A stretch of DNA of 64,000 nt, from NCBI RefSeq assembly GCF_004193775.1, contig NC_041006.1:19150093-19214092 (forward strand), in the 5' to 3' direction. Below the pieces are notes generated by a model. That model had not been told where the DNA came from and did not search any database. It was given only the letters and a program-made list of their open reading frames with translations. Each line of letters opens with the position of its first letter. The first letter of the stretch is position 1. The stretch is from Glycine soja. Taxonomy: Eukaryota; Streptophyta; Magnoliopsida; Fabales; Fabaceae. Shown piece after piece: positions 23,099 through 34,887 of this stretch. The translations under genes were made by a program, and so were the position numbers.

Positions 23099-23635
23099 AT
23101 GGAATCGAGAAAATTAACTAGAACGGAGGACATCCCTTCATCATCAACTCCAACTCCTCCATCAGTAACCGTAGGATAGGATGTCCAAGGCTCACAAACT
23201 TTAGTCCTTATGCTGCAAAGCTTATTCCAAGGACAATTTATTATCATGCACAATCTGCAATAGTTGGCTCATAATAGGCCAATCATAAATATGGAGCATT
23301 TTCTTGAGCAAGTAGCCTAGCCTAAAGCTCAACTTCCATTGGTGAGACCCAACGAAGCTGCTCTGCCTGAGCCCACACCTGTGCGGGTTGATCCAGAGCC
23401 AGCTGACACACAATCTCCAGTGGTGAATTCACTATCTTCTCCTGAGCGTGAAGTAGTTCCCCCATCTCCACCTCTGATTATTATCTTCGATGCATCATCA
23501 GATGAAGCGGCTGCCCCTCCTGATTCACCAGCAGGAGAAACAGTTGACCTTCCTACTTCCCCAGTTGGAGGAATTTCCGATCTTTTCGGTTCATCATCTG
23601 GAGAAGTCGTTGCTCTCACTGATTCCCCAGTTTAG
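23099..23635 (+). pseudogene. 'Putative plant transposon protein' ORF with its central domain deleted
   Basis: It starts ATGGAATCGAGAAAA (M-E-S-R-K) and soon joins the C-terminal part 'LMLQSLFQGQFIIMHNLQ', which aligns with 'AMLQSIHQGQIILLQNLQ' of the copy at 13485. The conserved central domain (about 250 residues in the other copies) is absent. In-frame TAG codons at about 23174, 23261 and 23309 disrupt it. The open tail (23339-23635) is rich in P, E, S and D and ends at TAG 23633-23635. A 3'-UTR piece to 23752 matches 13959-14080. Confidence 0.7.
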
Positions 23636-23752
23636 ACAATGTTGACAATTTTGAATCCTGATGAAACTTTTTGCTTTTTGGTTTATTATTATAATTATGG
23701 TTTTAGTACAATATTTCCTTTATGTCTATATACACTGCTAGTTTTATTTATA

Positions 23753-24584
23753 GATCTGTAGAGACCAGAGCTTGAAGCAGGAGCCAGTTTGAGAGCTTGA
23801 GATGAGTTTGTGAGTGACTGTGAGATCCTAGTGGTCAAGGAGACATCCTCACCACTTGTATTTTTGCAATCCTTCATCTTGTTCTTCTCTTTGTTGTAAA
23901 GAAGGCTTCCTGGTATGGAAAGTTAAATCCTCTGTTGGATCTTCCCTGTAGGTACCTGATGTAAATATATTTTTATCTATTTAATGATGTTTTGTGTGTT
24001 CTCTGTGCTATCTTCTTTTCACTCCAGTATGCCTTTACCTTGATCACCTAGATGCATGCTTTGTTAGGGTCATTCAATAGTGGAAACTGATCTGACTCTA
24101 AAGTCCTTGATAGTGCTAGGCTAAGTTATCGTACTATCACGAGGAATCGGGGTGCGATAAGTTAGTTGTGTATGTGTGTCTTAATGCGGTCCTGGTTGAG
24201 TTTAGTCTTACAAGAGGAATCTGTGGATGATGCTTGATCAGGATTAGGCTAAACTATCATGAGGAATAGGGGTTTAGTATCTCAGGAGACACCATAAGAA
24301 CACATGAGCATTGTTAGATAGAGAATATCTTTTCAGCATCAGGCACCTATTAGGAAGACCAACGTGTTTCTACTTGTTTTTACACATCATTTCTCTCACG
24401 TGATTTTCTTTCTTTTTGCACAGATAGTTTATACACATGTTCATATTCACACTTATCTTTACATACCAGACACTTAATTGCTGAAATAGCTTACAAAATA
24501 GCACAAGTTCCCCGAGAGTTCGATACTCGGTTCTTACCGTTTTATACTACTTGTGTGATCCGGTGCACTTGTCGGAAGCCGAAC
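23753..24584 (+). mobile_element. Athila/Calypso-like LTR copy 3, 5'-truncated
   Basis: Matches LTR copy 1 from AGATCT at about 15774 to the end ...GAAGCCGAACA at 24584. The junction at AGATCTGTAGAGACC replaces the 3' UTR, polypurine tract and LTR start, so this is the damaged 3' LTR of the element that begins with LTR copy 2. At 24585 it abuts a minus-strand ORF in its conserved domain. Confidence 0.8.
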
Positions 24585-25305
24585 AAAGAGCAGGGAACCC
24601 AAGTCTAGAAGAGTTAAACTGGGCCATAGATGTAATCTGACCAGAGATGAGAGCTCCCACATTCATGTCCATCTTAGAGACTAGGCCAAAGATCAGCCTA
24701 GCTCGATCTACTGTTAGGTCCGAGGTGTGGGAAGTAGGAGCCAGGTTGGAGTATGAGAGAACACTCCACACCTGAGTAAGAGTTGTTAAATCTTTCCTGA
24801 GAATCTTCCCAGGGTGGCCTTCAGCATTCAAAACAAACCCCCGACCTGGGATACAGAAGGCAGCCTCAATTTCTCTAATATCAGTGGGCAACCTGCAGTA
24901 TCTGCAATATGTGGGCAAAGTTTCACCCTCAGCTAGTACCATAGGTGTCTCCAAAAAGGTATTGAGGCTGTCTGCATCAATCTTCACCAAGTGGCCTCTG
25001 ACCTTGACTTGCTTTGGTGAAGGCCCTTTGGAGCTATTGAGGTTGGCATAAAACTTTTTCACCAAAGCTAGATCTCTGCTGCTGTCAACTAAATTGGTGA
25101 GGCGTTTATGGAAGTTACGCCTCTCCAATTCATCCTTAAACTCGTCCAGCTCAATATGGTATATTTCTACTTTCCTCTCTGGTAAAATGTTTCTCCCCAG
25201 AACATTATCTGTGTATCTGGTTCAAGCATCTAAGGAAGAGAATCTCCTTGTGTCATACTACGCTGTGGGTCTTGAACCAATACTCTTTCTCTTTCTAGAA
25301 GCCAT
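24585..25305 (-). pseudogene. 'Putative plant transposon protein' ORF, N-terminal two-thirds, minus strand
   Basis: ATG at 25305 (M-A-S-R-K-R-K), then one frame to 24585 with only two stops: TAG after residue 15 and TGA near residue 28, both explicable as single transitions. The open part from 25128 carries 'DLALVKKFYANLNSSKG', 'VKVRGHLVKIDADSLNTFL', 'IEAAFCIPGRGFVLNAEG', 'LTTLTQVWSVLSYSNLAPT' and 'SSRLGFPAL'. LTR copy 3 truncates it right after G-F-P-A-L. It is the best-preserved copy of this domain in the window. Confidence 0.8.
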
Positions 25306-27079
25306 CTACAGACAAAGGAATCAAACAGTTGATCAGGACTCAATTTATTAAAAATCAAAACTGAAAAATAAAACTAAAAAAGACACTGGCCGCTTAGCGA
25401 GACATGGTCCGCTTAGCTGGCCTTTGCAAAAAAAAAAACACTACCGCTTAGCGACATGTGGAGCCGCTTAGCGGAAGTTGCAGAAATTCAGCTTCTGCAG
25501 AATTGGCTTAGCTAGAAAGTGCCCGCTAAGCTGAACATCTGCCGCAAGGATATGTGCTAAGCTCCTTAAAGGCTGCACTTAGCGGCACCAACTCCTCAAA
25601 AATTTCACTAAGTATGGGGAGCTTAGCGAGCGAAGCTCGCTAAGCTCAGCGGATGCCGCAACAAATCGTGCTTGGCCCAGGAAAGCTCGGCTTAGAGCGC
25701 AGCTATCAACAAAAAATTTTCTAAATTACCTGGGCTTAGTGATTCAGCCTCGCTTAGCCATAAGTAGTTCAACAAGAGGATGAGTATTCATCCTCAAAGG
25801 ATGAACTCGCATAGGGCAGTAAGCTTGCTTAGCTAGTTCTTCAAAGAACACCTCTATACAATGAGTACTAATGAACTCGCTTAGCGCAACATGCTTGCTT
25901 AGCGAGTTCATCGCGTTTTCCAGAAAATACAGAAAACGCAGTTCATTTTCTTGCACTTTTCAAGCCTCTAAAAGGCATGTTAGACATGCAATGTGTGCAT
26001 CATACTCAATACAGTATACAAGCGTATATAGTCCTAATCTTAAACTAATTCTAACAAAACATTAAAACCCTAAAAATCTAAAACTACAAGTGAAGTCGTC
26101 TATCCTAAAGTTTGGACAAGAAAACAGAGAAAAGGAATCAAGGAACTTACTTGGATGGTGTATGGTTGTTGCTTCGAAGTTGATAATGCAAAAAGAAAAC
26201 ACAGATACAAAATGTGCAAATTTTTGGAGAGAAAGAATGCAGAGACGAAGTTTCCGAAATCTGGCAAGTGTGAATGTAACTACTGTTACACTCACTTAAG
26301 CAGTTTTTCGATACTTTTGCTTAGCGGACTGTTGCGCTAAGCGAGCCAGAGAGACATTTGGTTTCTCAACAAGGCTTGCTTAGTGGACCCACGCGCTTAG
26401 CCAACGTTTCAAATTCAAAATAAGTTTTTTTTTAATATTTCACACAAGCTTGGCTTAGCGCGAGGATAAGGCCGCTTAGTGAGGTTTGCAGATCCGAAAA
26501 GCTGCAACTCTCGCTAAGCCAGGCTCTGACCAGCTTAGCTAAAATGATGCATCTTAAGTATAGAGGAGCATGCGCATAGCTAATAAGGACTTGCTTAGCG
26601 CTCACATTGCTGCAAGGAATTCAGCTTAGCTGCCATGACTGGCGCTTAGCTTCATGAACCTCAGTTATGGTCATAAGGAATTTAGCTTGGTGACAATAGG
26701 TCATGCTTAGCCAAGGATAAGTTGTCGCTTAGCGATCAGGCTAAAGCTTAGCCGAATTCATATCGAATTGAAGTTGGCTTAGCTCATCCTTGGCCAGCTT
26801 AGCGGACCAAATCAGCATCAGATGAAAGGGTTGGGGGCTAAGCGCTTAAGACTCTCAGCTTAGCACATGACCGAAGATGCGCTTAGCGCAAAGCTGGCGC
26901 TTAGTGAAAAGACTGTTTTTCATTAAATGTTTTATAAGTTATTTATCAGTCCCTTCCTCAACAAATTGAAACCCTTATATCTAACATTCAAAGATAGGCT
27001 GATATACTCCTATGTACAGACTATGCAGCAAGTTCCCAATGATCTAATGCATGAAAACAAAATTACAGAAATTAAAATC
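25306..27079 (-). repeat. GCTTAGCG-rich spacer, minus orientation
   Basis: Colinear, inverted, with 21600-23098. It includes a foldback at 25871-25912 equivalent to the pair at 22671-22781, and a weaker one at about 25799-25845. The octamer GCTTAGCG and variants occur throughout. No coding sequence. Confidence 0.65.
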
Positions 27080-27236
27080 TCAAGTTGCTTACAGAGCAAC
27101 TTACCAAGTGTTTCTGTTAAAATCTCAAGTTGCTTAGAGAGCAACTTGTTCTATGCCAATAAAGTGTCATGTGATGATAGCTCTAACAAGCTTTTCTTCG
27201 TGGGTTGATGGGTTCTGTCTCGTACAATGGCATGAA
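27080..27236 (-). pseudogene. Athila-like gag fragment
   Basis: On the minus strand it reads 'RTHQPTKKSLLELSSHD', the same as the gag block at 18717-18830. A segment around 'CAAGTTGCTTA-AGAGCAACTT' is duplicated (27081-27113 and 27123-27150). It ends where the MuDR-type transposase begins. Confidence 0.65.
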
Positions 27237-29866
27237 CCGAGGTCAAACCATAACCGCAATCATTTATCGATTCCCCATTTCTGCTGGGTCTGGCATGTTC
27301 AATTACCAGGCTGTTACCATCAGTGACGATGAGGATATTAATGGCATGTTCGATGTCTATAACCGACATCAATGCTTAAGTGGCTTTCAGTTGCTCGTAC
27401 AATACAAACAATAACCTTCTTCTATCGCCAATGTCGAAACAACCATTCAATCACCACAGATTCACGAAACACCATACACTGACTACCATACTCAAACCTA
27501 CCATGAAGGCCCATCCTCTTACACACCAATCCCATACACGACCACAAATGATTATTATGTTCCTCATTTTGAACCCACCGAATTCGATACCCATATTACT
27601 TCATAACACAACTGCTTGATGGATCGTCAAACCACTATGAGATGACTCCCCAACTAAATGAGCCATAACAACTAAATGTTGACCCAACTACTGATATCTA
27701 TGTTGCTCAGTCTGAAAGCAACGAAATGTGACATGACTATCATGTTCAAAATGGGTTGTCGGATGAAGTAGTTGGTGACTTTAGTGACGATGAAGACAAA
27801 ATTTTGGCAGACAACAACAACAACGACGATAATAACATACAGTTCCTTTTTCCAACAAACATCAACTAAAAATGTCTATCCTCCATATCCAAATAGCGCT
27901 GATGTTGGTGACAACCAAGTGCCTGACGCCCCCGACTATAGACATTTTTTGGATCAACAACAACAATCTGACTCACACGATAACGAGTTGTATGTTGGTC
28001 AGGGATTCTGTCAATTGGAGGACCTAAAACACGCGGTAAAAATATGGCACATTAAGAGCCATGTAACGTTCAAAGCCAAGAGGTGTGTGAAGGATACATG
28101 GGTCTTATGTTACCCAGCTGAAGGGTGCCAGTGGAAACTTAGAGCGTCCAAAAGAAAAAATCTAAAAGTTTGCGAAATTATAATGATAGAAGGGCCTCAC
28201 ACATGCGTCATGCCAACCATTTCACAAGATCACAATAAGATGGATTCAAAACTTGTAGGCAAAAATATCCTTGCAATGGTTGAAGAAAATGAGTAACTAA
28301 CCATTCCTACATTCATCGCATTCGTAAGACAGGAGTTCGAATACACCATCACATATTGTAAAGCATGGCTAGCAAAACAATGGGCCCTCGACCAGGTATA
28401 CGGTAATTGGGAAGAGTCATACAACATACTTCCCAAATACCTACAAGCTTTGCAACTTTTTGTCCCTGGCACAATTGTCAGGATTCAAACTATTCCTATA
28501 CTGGACGAGTCCAACCAACCAATCCCAAACAAGGTCATATTCCATCGACTTTTTTGGTCATTTAAGGCATGCATTGATGTGTTTGCATTTTGTAAACCCA
28601 TTGTGCAAATCGATGGAACATGGCTATATGGAAGATACAAAAGGACATTGTTAGTTGCAATTGGACAAGATGGTGCTAATAACATATTTCCATTGGCATT
28701 TGCCATTGTCGAGGGTGAGATAGCAGATGGGTAGCACTTTTTTTTTGCAAAACTTGATAGCACATATGACACCACAACATGGTATATGCTTAATCTCTGA
28801 CAGGCACGATTCAATCAAAAGTGCATACAGATGACTTGACAGTGGGTGGACAGCAGACAACTACATGTGTTCTATATTCGGCACATAGGCCAAAACTACA
28901 AAAAATGGTTCAAAAATGAGGACGAAAGAAAAAGAATCTTGAGTATAGGTAGCATATTTTGTTTATATTCTAGCGCACAATATTTAATTATTTAAAATTA
29001 AACTAACATTCAAATTTACATTTTTTTTCAAACTACAGGATATGTCATGACTCAACCAGAGTTTTTTTTGCCGCTACTGGGAGTTACAAGAAGACAACCC
29101 GCATGGCACAGCATGACATGATCAAATACCAAGGGAGCAATGGACCTTGGCATGGGATGACGAAAAATAGTGGGGAGACATGACCACTAATTTGGCAGAG
29201 TCACTAAACTCGGTGCTAAAAAAAATTCAAAATTTTCCAATTACAACCTTGATCAGAGCCACGTATGAGAAGTTATACAAATATTTTGTTGGTTGTGGGA
29301 CTCAGGCTGATGCAATGATCACCTCCGGAAAAGTTTACACACTTATTGCAGCCAAATTCATCATCGAAGAAGAAACTAAGTCCAACACTCACTTCGTTCA
29401 ACAGTTTGACCGCCAAAGATTTCAATTTCAAGTTGAGGAAAGAGTGAATACGAGAGAGAGGCGTCGAATGGGGAAATTCACTATTAGGCTAGATCAAAGA
29501 ACATGTGATTGTGGAAAACCTCAAAAGCTACACATGCCATATGCACATGTCATTGCTACATGTAAGCACATCAATATAGATTACTTGCAATATGTTAGTC
29601 CAGTGTATACATTGGATTACGTGTCTAGTGTCTATAAAGTCCCATTAGCAGGCATGCTTCATCATGATTATTGGCCACCATATGAAGGACCACAATTATG
29701 TGTCAATCAAGCCATGAGGAGAAACAAAAAAGGTCAACCAAAGTCGACAAGAATACAAACAAATATGGATGAGAGAGAAAGAGGTCAACCAAAACAATGT
29801 TCAATTTGTAGGCTAGTTGGTCATTCAAAAAATAGGCGCCCCCACCATCCTAGAAGTTCAAGTTAA
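27237..29866 (+). pseudogene. Mutator-like (MuDR/MULE) transposase, decayed
   Basis: Order fits plant MULE transposases. An N-terminal domain (27245-27400: 'AIIYRFPISAGSG', 'ISDDEDINGMFDVY') and an acidic/Asn-rich linker come first. The MuDR DNA-binding domain at 27975-28240 has 'LYVGQGFCQLEDLKHAVK', 'TFKAKRCVKDTWVLCYPA' and 'CQWKLRASKRK'. The DDE core follows at 28440-28735, with first Asp in 'VQIDGTWLYGRYKRTLLVA', and the second Asp as 'ISDRH' near 28795. A 90-bp GT-AG intron spans 28949-29038. A last exon (29180-29866) has 'MTTNLAESLNSVLKK'. The SWIM motif C-D-C-G...H-M-P-Y-A-H has Tyr where Cys is usual. The final zinc knuckle C-S-I-C...H lacks its last Cys. Stops and frameshifts lie at about 27411, 27880, 28296, 28734 and 29100. 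No terminal inverted repeats were found. Confidence 0.85.
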
Positions 29867-30090
29867 GCAACTTAATTTTTTTTACTATCAATGTATTTCA
29901 TTTCACATCATACATAAATTAATAAAAAATTCTTCAACTATACAATTTAATATTAATGTAAATCTTCAAAACAAATTTACACGGTAATATATTTAACTAA
30001 TTTTTTTTAACTTCATAATTTTCTCAAATTTTATTAATTTCCTTTATCTATAAATATTTTAAAAAGAATTTAAAAAACGAAAACCATGTA

Positions 30091-30190
30091 GAGAATTCGG
30101 GTTTGGGGGACCCAAATTCTCAACACCAAATTGCAAATTTTTTTTTGAAAAACACAGTGTAAATTCGGGCCCCCCAACCCGAATTTATAC
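30091..30190. repeat. Two adjacent foldbacks 3' of the MULE
   Basis: GAGAATTCGGGT...ACCCAAATTCTC (30091-30121, one mismatch) and TAAATTCGGG...CCCGAATTTA (30160-30189, 10-bp perfect stem). Both display a run of G or C next to AATTCGGG. They lie 225 bases after the transposase stop. Confidence 0.6.
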
Positions 30191-32040
30191 TATAAATAAT
30201 AAAGTTGTATATTTTGGTAAATAATAGAGAGAGTTGTATATTTTAGTAATTGTTTTTTGTATATTATGGAAAAAATTTCACATGCAGAAACAATAGAGTA
30301 TGACCCTACAGACGGTTGTCGGGGCTTCAAATTCAATGGAATTAAATTAATTTTCAGATTCATTTTAATATGGAGCGTGTTCTTAAATTAAAAGAGGATT
30401 GACTATTAAAATGTATGTTAAGTTTGGTTTATCTCTTATTAAATGTGTGAAGCTTTAATTCGTTCTCACATAGGAGAATAGGCTTATTCTAAAGAAAGAA
30501 AATATTTGTATATAGACTACGTTTACATTAGTTGGACAAACTGAATCAATCAGTAACACATAATCTTAACAATAAAAAAAAAAAGTAACGCATTATCAGA
30601 TAATACAAAGATATATGAGATTATTTAGTATAAAGTGATGAAATACTGAATTGTTCATTGGTTTAATCTAGCAAACTCGTATGAAGAGAGTCTTCTATTT
30701 CTCGTTCTAAAAGAATTTTCCTCAGAATTTATAACGCAACCTTGGATGGGACAAAAAAAATATCTTCGGAAAAAAAATTGTACATTTATTAGTTGTCTTT
30801 CTAACATTCAAACTAAATTTATTAAAATAAATGGGTGATGATATGTTAACAAACTAGTATTTCTTTGGGGAGGAGGGAGACGATTTCAGAAAAACAAATT
30901 GAGTGGCTTGGGAGAACATATGTACTGAAAAGCAAGAGGTTGGATTGCTGGTCAAAAACTTGAGAATGGTGTATCAGATGTTGTATTTAAATCGTTTTGG
31001 ATTTCTTCTAGGGCTCCATTCGGCAAAAGAGGAATTCTTGATCTGGATATTCTTAAAGTGCTGGTTGTGATACAGAATTGGGAAGCACCAATTTTATTTT
31101 TTTAAAATGTTTTTTAATACATGATGCAGTTTTTAAATTTCATATACTTAAATATAAAATAAAATATTTATATTTTATTTCATCTCGTTCGAGTTTGTTA
31201 GCTATTATTATCGATCTAAAGAGGTATGCAGATGTATTAAATATTGGAAGAAAAAAATTTGTCGCTCATAATAGTTTTATCCGACTCAAATAAGATTATC
31301 TTATTTGTTGGTTTATTTTTCATACTTCACAATATTTTTCACATGACATTGTAACATCATCAAAAATAAATGTATTCTCATCCATGTATACTCTACAAAG
31401 GACCAGAAAAATTCAAAAATATGACAACAAAAAACACCGCTGGCAAAAAAAACCAATAGAATCATGATTTTGTTATTGTTTGGGTTTTGACACATAACAA
31501 AATCATGATTATGTTATTGTCTAGGTTTCAACATGCAATAAAAATATGATTTCATTGTGTTAAAAATCAGACAATTTGTATCAAAACCCAAACAACAATG
31601 GAATGATGATTCCATTGTGAACAACAAAAATTTTAAAAAAAAATGGAATCATGATTCCGTTGGGTAAAAAAAAATTTAAATCTTACATGGCCTCAAAAGT
31701 GTTCAACGAAAGGGAGTAGAAGAGAAAATAGTGTGATGGAGAAGTGAGAGAGGAAGGGGGATTAGGGGGTGTTGCGATGGAGAAGTGAGAGAGGAAGGGG
31801 GATTAGGGGGTGCTGCGATGGAGAAGGGAGAAAGGAAGGGAGAAGGGTTGGAGGTGTAGGAAACTCAGAAGGGATGTATAGTCATTTGGCTGTGCTTGGT
31901 AGTCGGTAGTGCCATTAGTAATTTTTGCGGTGGCAATAATAGTCCCTTTTGCTTAAAATTGTGGCTCCCTTTTTTAGACCAAATTTGTGACCATGTATAT
32001 GTGACACGTTAGTCATGGACTATGGGAGTTGCTATTGGTC
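30191..32040. other. Non-coding AT-rich interval
   Basis: No gene seen. It contains a 14-bp palindrome GGAATCATGATTCC at 31645-31658 with related copies nearby (31590-31612), and a 41-bp tandem repeat listed separately. Confidence 0.4.
31735..31850. repeat. 41-bp tandem repeat, about 2.6 copies
   Basis: GATGGAGAAGTGAGAGAGG begins units at 31735, 31776 and 31817. The first two are nearly identical; the third decays into AG-rich sequence. Confidence 0.85.
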
Positions 32041-32045
32041 TCAAC

Positions 32046-34882
32046 TGTAACATCCCATTTTTCGTAAGCCAATTTAAAAAGAATTTTTATTTTTTTTAAA
32101 TAAATAGAGTTTTAGAAAAATGATCAGGTTTCTATAAATAAATAAATAATGAGAAATAATGATTTGAAGGGAAAAAAAGGACATTTGATTTATTCATTTG
32201 ATAGGGAATAAAATAAAGTTTATTTTTTTTATATAAAATAATAAAAATAAATAAATAGAGTAAATAATAGGTCGTGAATACCCTAGCTATAAATAGCAAC
32301 ATGTTAGGTCATTTTTCAGACTGACTCCTCTGCCTCTCAATTTCATTTTTTTTTCTCTTCTTTTCCCAAAATCCTTTCTTTTTCCTACAGCCCATCAAAC
32401 CTGTCTCAGAAAAATGACGATCTCGGACTCATTCACCGTTGGATCGTCGTGAAATTTGAACACCATGTTCGCAACCCAATTCCAAACATTCTCACTGTTG
32501 GTAATTTTGATATCATATTTGAGCTGAGAGAAATACCTTTCGCATTGTAGCCTTTTTCTTTTCCGCAGAAACCCAGAGCTGATAAAACTACGATCCTGGT
32601 TTTGTTAACCGCTAGATTGTAGTGAAATTTGAATATGTTGTTCGAAATTCAATTTCACACGCTTTCACCGTTGGGATTTGCGAGATAATGTTCGTGGAGG
32701 GAGAAAAAGGAATCGTATGAAGATAATACAAATGGAGGCTTCAATCCCTTCTCCGTCTCTCTGACGTTTGGGAACTCTATCGGAGCAGTCGAAGGCAAAA
32801 ACTGGAGGAATCTCAAGGAACCGCTAGAGATGCTGCTATCGCTGGCTGAAGACACGTGAGCCTGCTTAGAGGTAAGGGATGAGTTATTCACTATTGGGAA
32901 TTAGTAAGAACATGTGTAGGGATCCTTAGAGATATCAATTGGAATGGGTTTTGGGGTGCTTTTAAAATTTTCATTTTATCCTTATAATTATTACTGTGAA
33001 TTATATTTGATGAATCAGTTGATGTCCCAATGAGAAATGGCTGTGAGATTGATGTGTTCTTGTGTTGAGTGTAAACTCCTTAGAAAAATTAAGCTCTTTT
33101 ATTAACGTAAATTATATTTTAAATAATATTATTCAATGACTTATTTTATACAAATTATTATCTTGTTCTAATTTTTCTACGACAATGATCAACATGTTAT
33201 GTGTATATGAGTTATCAGGTGTAATAAGTTATTATAATGGTATTATAATATTATTGTGAAGATTGAGTAGTATAAAGTTGAATGTGTCAATTTTTGAGAT
33301 ACATGTAAAAAATGAGGTGATTGATGTGATATTATGAGATGTTAAATTGTGGGCATGATATTTGATTGTGAATAAGTGTGTGTGTTTAACACTTGATGTG
33401 ACAATAATTATATTGTGAGCTATGAATTATACAATAATCCGACCAGTGTTATCTTGAGAAAAGCGTTGATGCACAGTGTTTAAGAGAAAGTGTTAAATTG
33501 TAGCACAATGTGTTAAACGTGTTTGAAACACGAGTGTGAGGTCATGAGTATTGTATAATTCATGAGCAGTGCTTATAAATGAAATATGTGATGAATTGTG
33601 GAATAATATGTTGCCTTGAGATTATAATATTGTTATTGAAATTGAGTAAAAGTGTAAAGTAGAATAAGAGTTGAATTGTGAGATACGGGAAAACATGTGA
33701 TGGTGGATTGTGACATTATGAGATGTGAAATTGTGAATGAGTTTTGGTTGTGAATAAGTGTGTGATTAACTCTTGATGTGACATTATTTGTGTTATAAGC
33801 TGTGAATTGTACAATAACCCAACCAGTGTTATCTTGAGAAAAGTTTAAATGCGCAGCGTTAAAGATAAAGTGTAGGTTTCCTATTTAGGAACCAGTGTTA
33901 AATTGTAGTGCAATATGTTGTATGTGTTTAAAACACGAGTGTGAGGTCGTGGGTATTGTATAATTCACGAGCAGTGTCTGTGTGCTAAAATGATTTTAGG
34001 GGTTGGACCTGAATCAGGAGGGAGAGGCCCTGACGAACTCTTCGAAGTGTAGGCCTTGGGGATCACCGGGTTTGAGTGCTCCTTTAAGCCTATGTTGATC
34101 CCATATGGTTGGAGCATTCTCGCAAAATATCGTGACCCTGACTGGTCTCCCTATGATCTTACTTAGTGCCATTGTGTGGTGTGTCTTGTTATGTACTCCT
34201 AAGCGCCCCAGGGTGATTTTTCACTGACATGGTACAACATTGCATATAGGCTTGAGTCTTAGCATAACTGCCTCATGCACTTGCTAATTGTTTATTATGA
34301 AATTAATGTGTTATTATGTCTTGATCAGAGCATGTGATTCTTGTGTAATGTGATTAATGATTGAAAAGTGTGATTGATGGATGAAAAGTGAACTTTGAAT
34401 GACAAAGTGGTGGAATTACGTGAATTACGTGTGAGTAAATTTTATTTGGTTTATATGATATGTATATCTAGTTGTCTTGTTTCTCTATTAGTTAGGAATG
34501 TGATAGCTCACTCCCCATGTGTTGTTTGTGTTTGGATCCTGTAATGATCTTGAACTTTGTGTTCAGGGGAGCAGATGACTAGATGAATTGATTTAAGGAA
34601 CCTTGTGCAGAAGGACGTCGAGACACAACGCTCTGATAGGATGTGGCATTGGGGTATAGGGTTTTATATTAATTGTATGAAGTCTTAGACGGTCTTGCTT
34701 AAACCGAGATAACTTTATTATTTATTTGGACAAGTTTGAATATGATGTAGAAGAAAGTGAATGTGAGCCTTTTATCCCTTTAAAAGACTTGTATTTACAA
34801 ATGTAAAAAAAAAATACTTTTAATTAATATTTGGATTTTTATTCCTTTGTCAGTATATATGTGAGGGGTAGAGGATGTCACA
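32046..34882 (+). mobile_element. Large solo LTR (2837 bp), Tekay/Del-like Ty3/gypsy type
   Basis: It starts TGTAACATCCCATTTTTCG, a start I know from Tekay/Del-like LTRs, and ends ...GGATGTCACA. Flanks TCAAC (32041-32045) and CCAAC (34883-34887) form a 5-bp target duplication with one mismatch. A TATA box (TATAAATAG, 32288-32296) lies 240 bases in. An internal duplication of about 380 bp covers 33320-34000. No internal retroelement domain is present, so it is best read as a solo LTR left by LTR-LTR recombination. Confidence 0.7.
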
Positions 34883-34887
34883 CCAAC

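Noticed and set aside
26040..26080. AAACCCTAAA resembling plant telomere repeat
   Set aside because: Only one unit plus a partial one; no array.
30840..31080. Possible LINE or gene fragment
   Set aside because: Short open pieces with weak resemblance only; no RT or endonuclease motif.
32655..32891. Ser-rich 78-residue minus-strand ORF
   Set aside because: Lies inside the solo LTR and shows no family resemblance.
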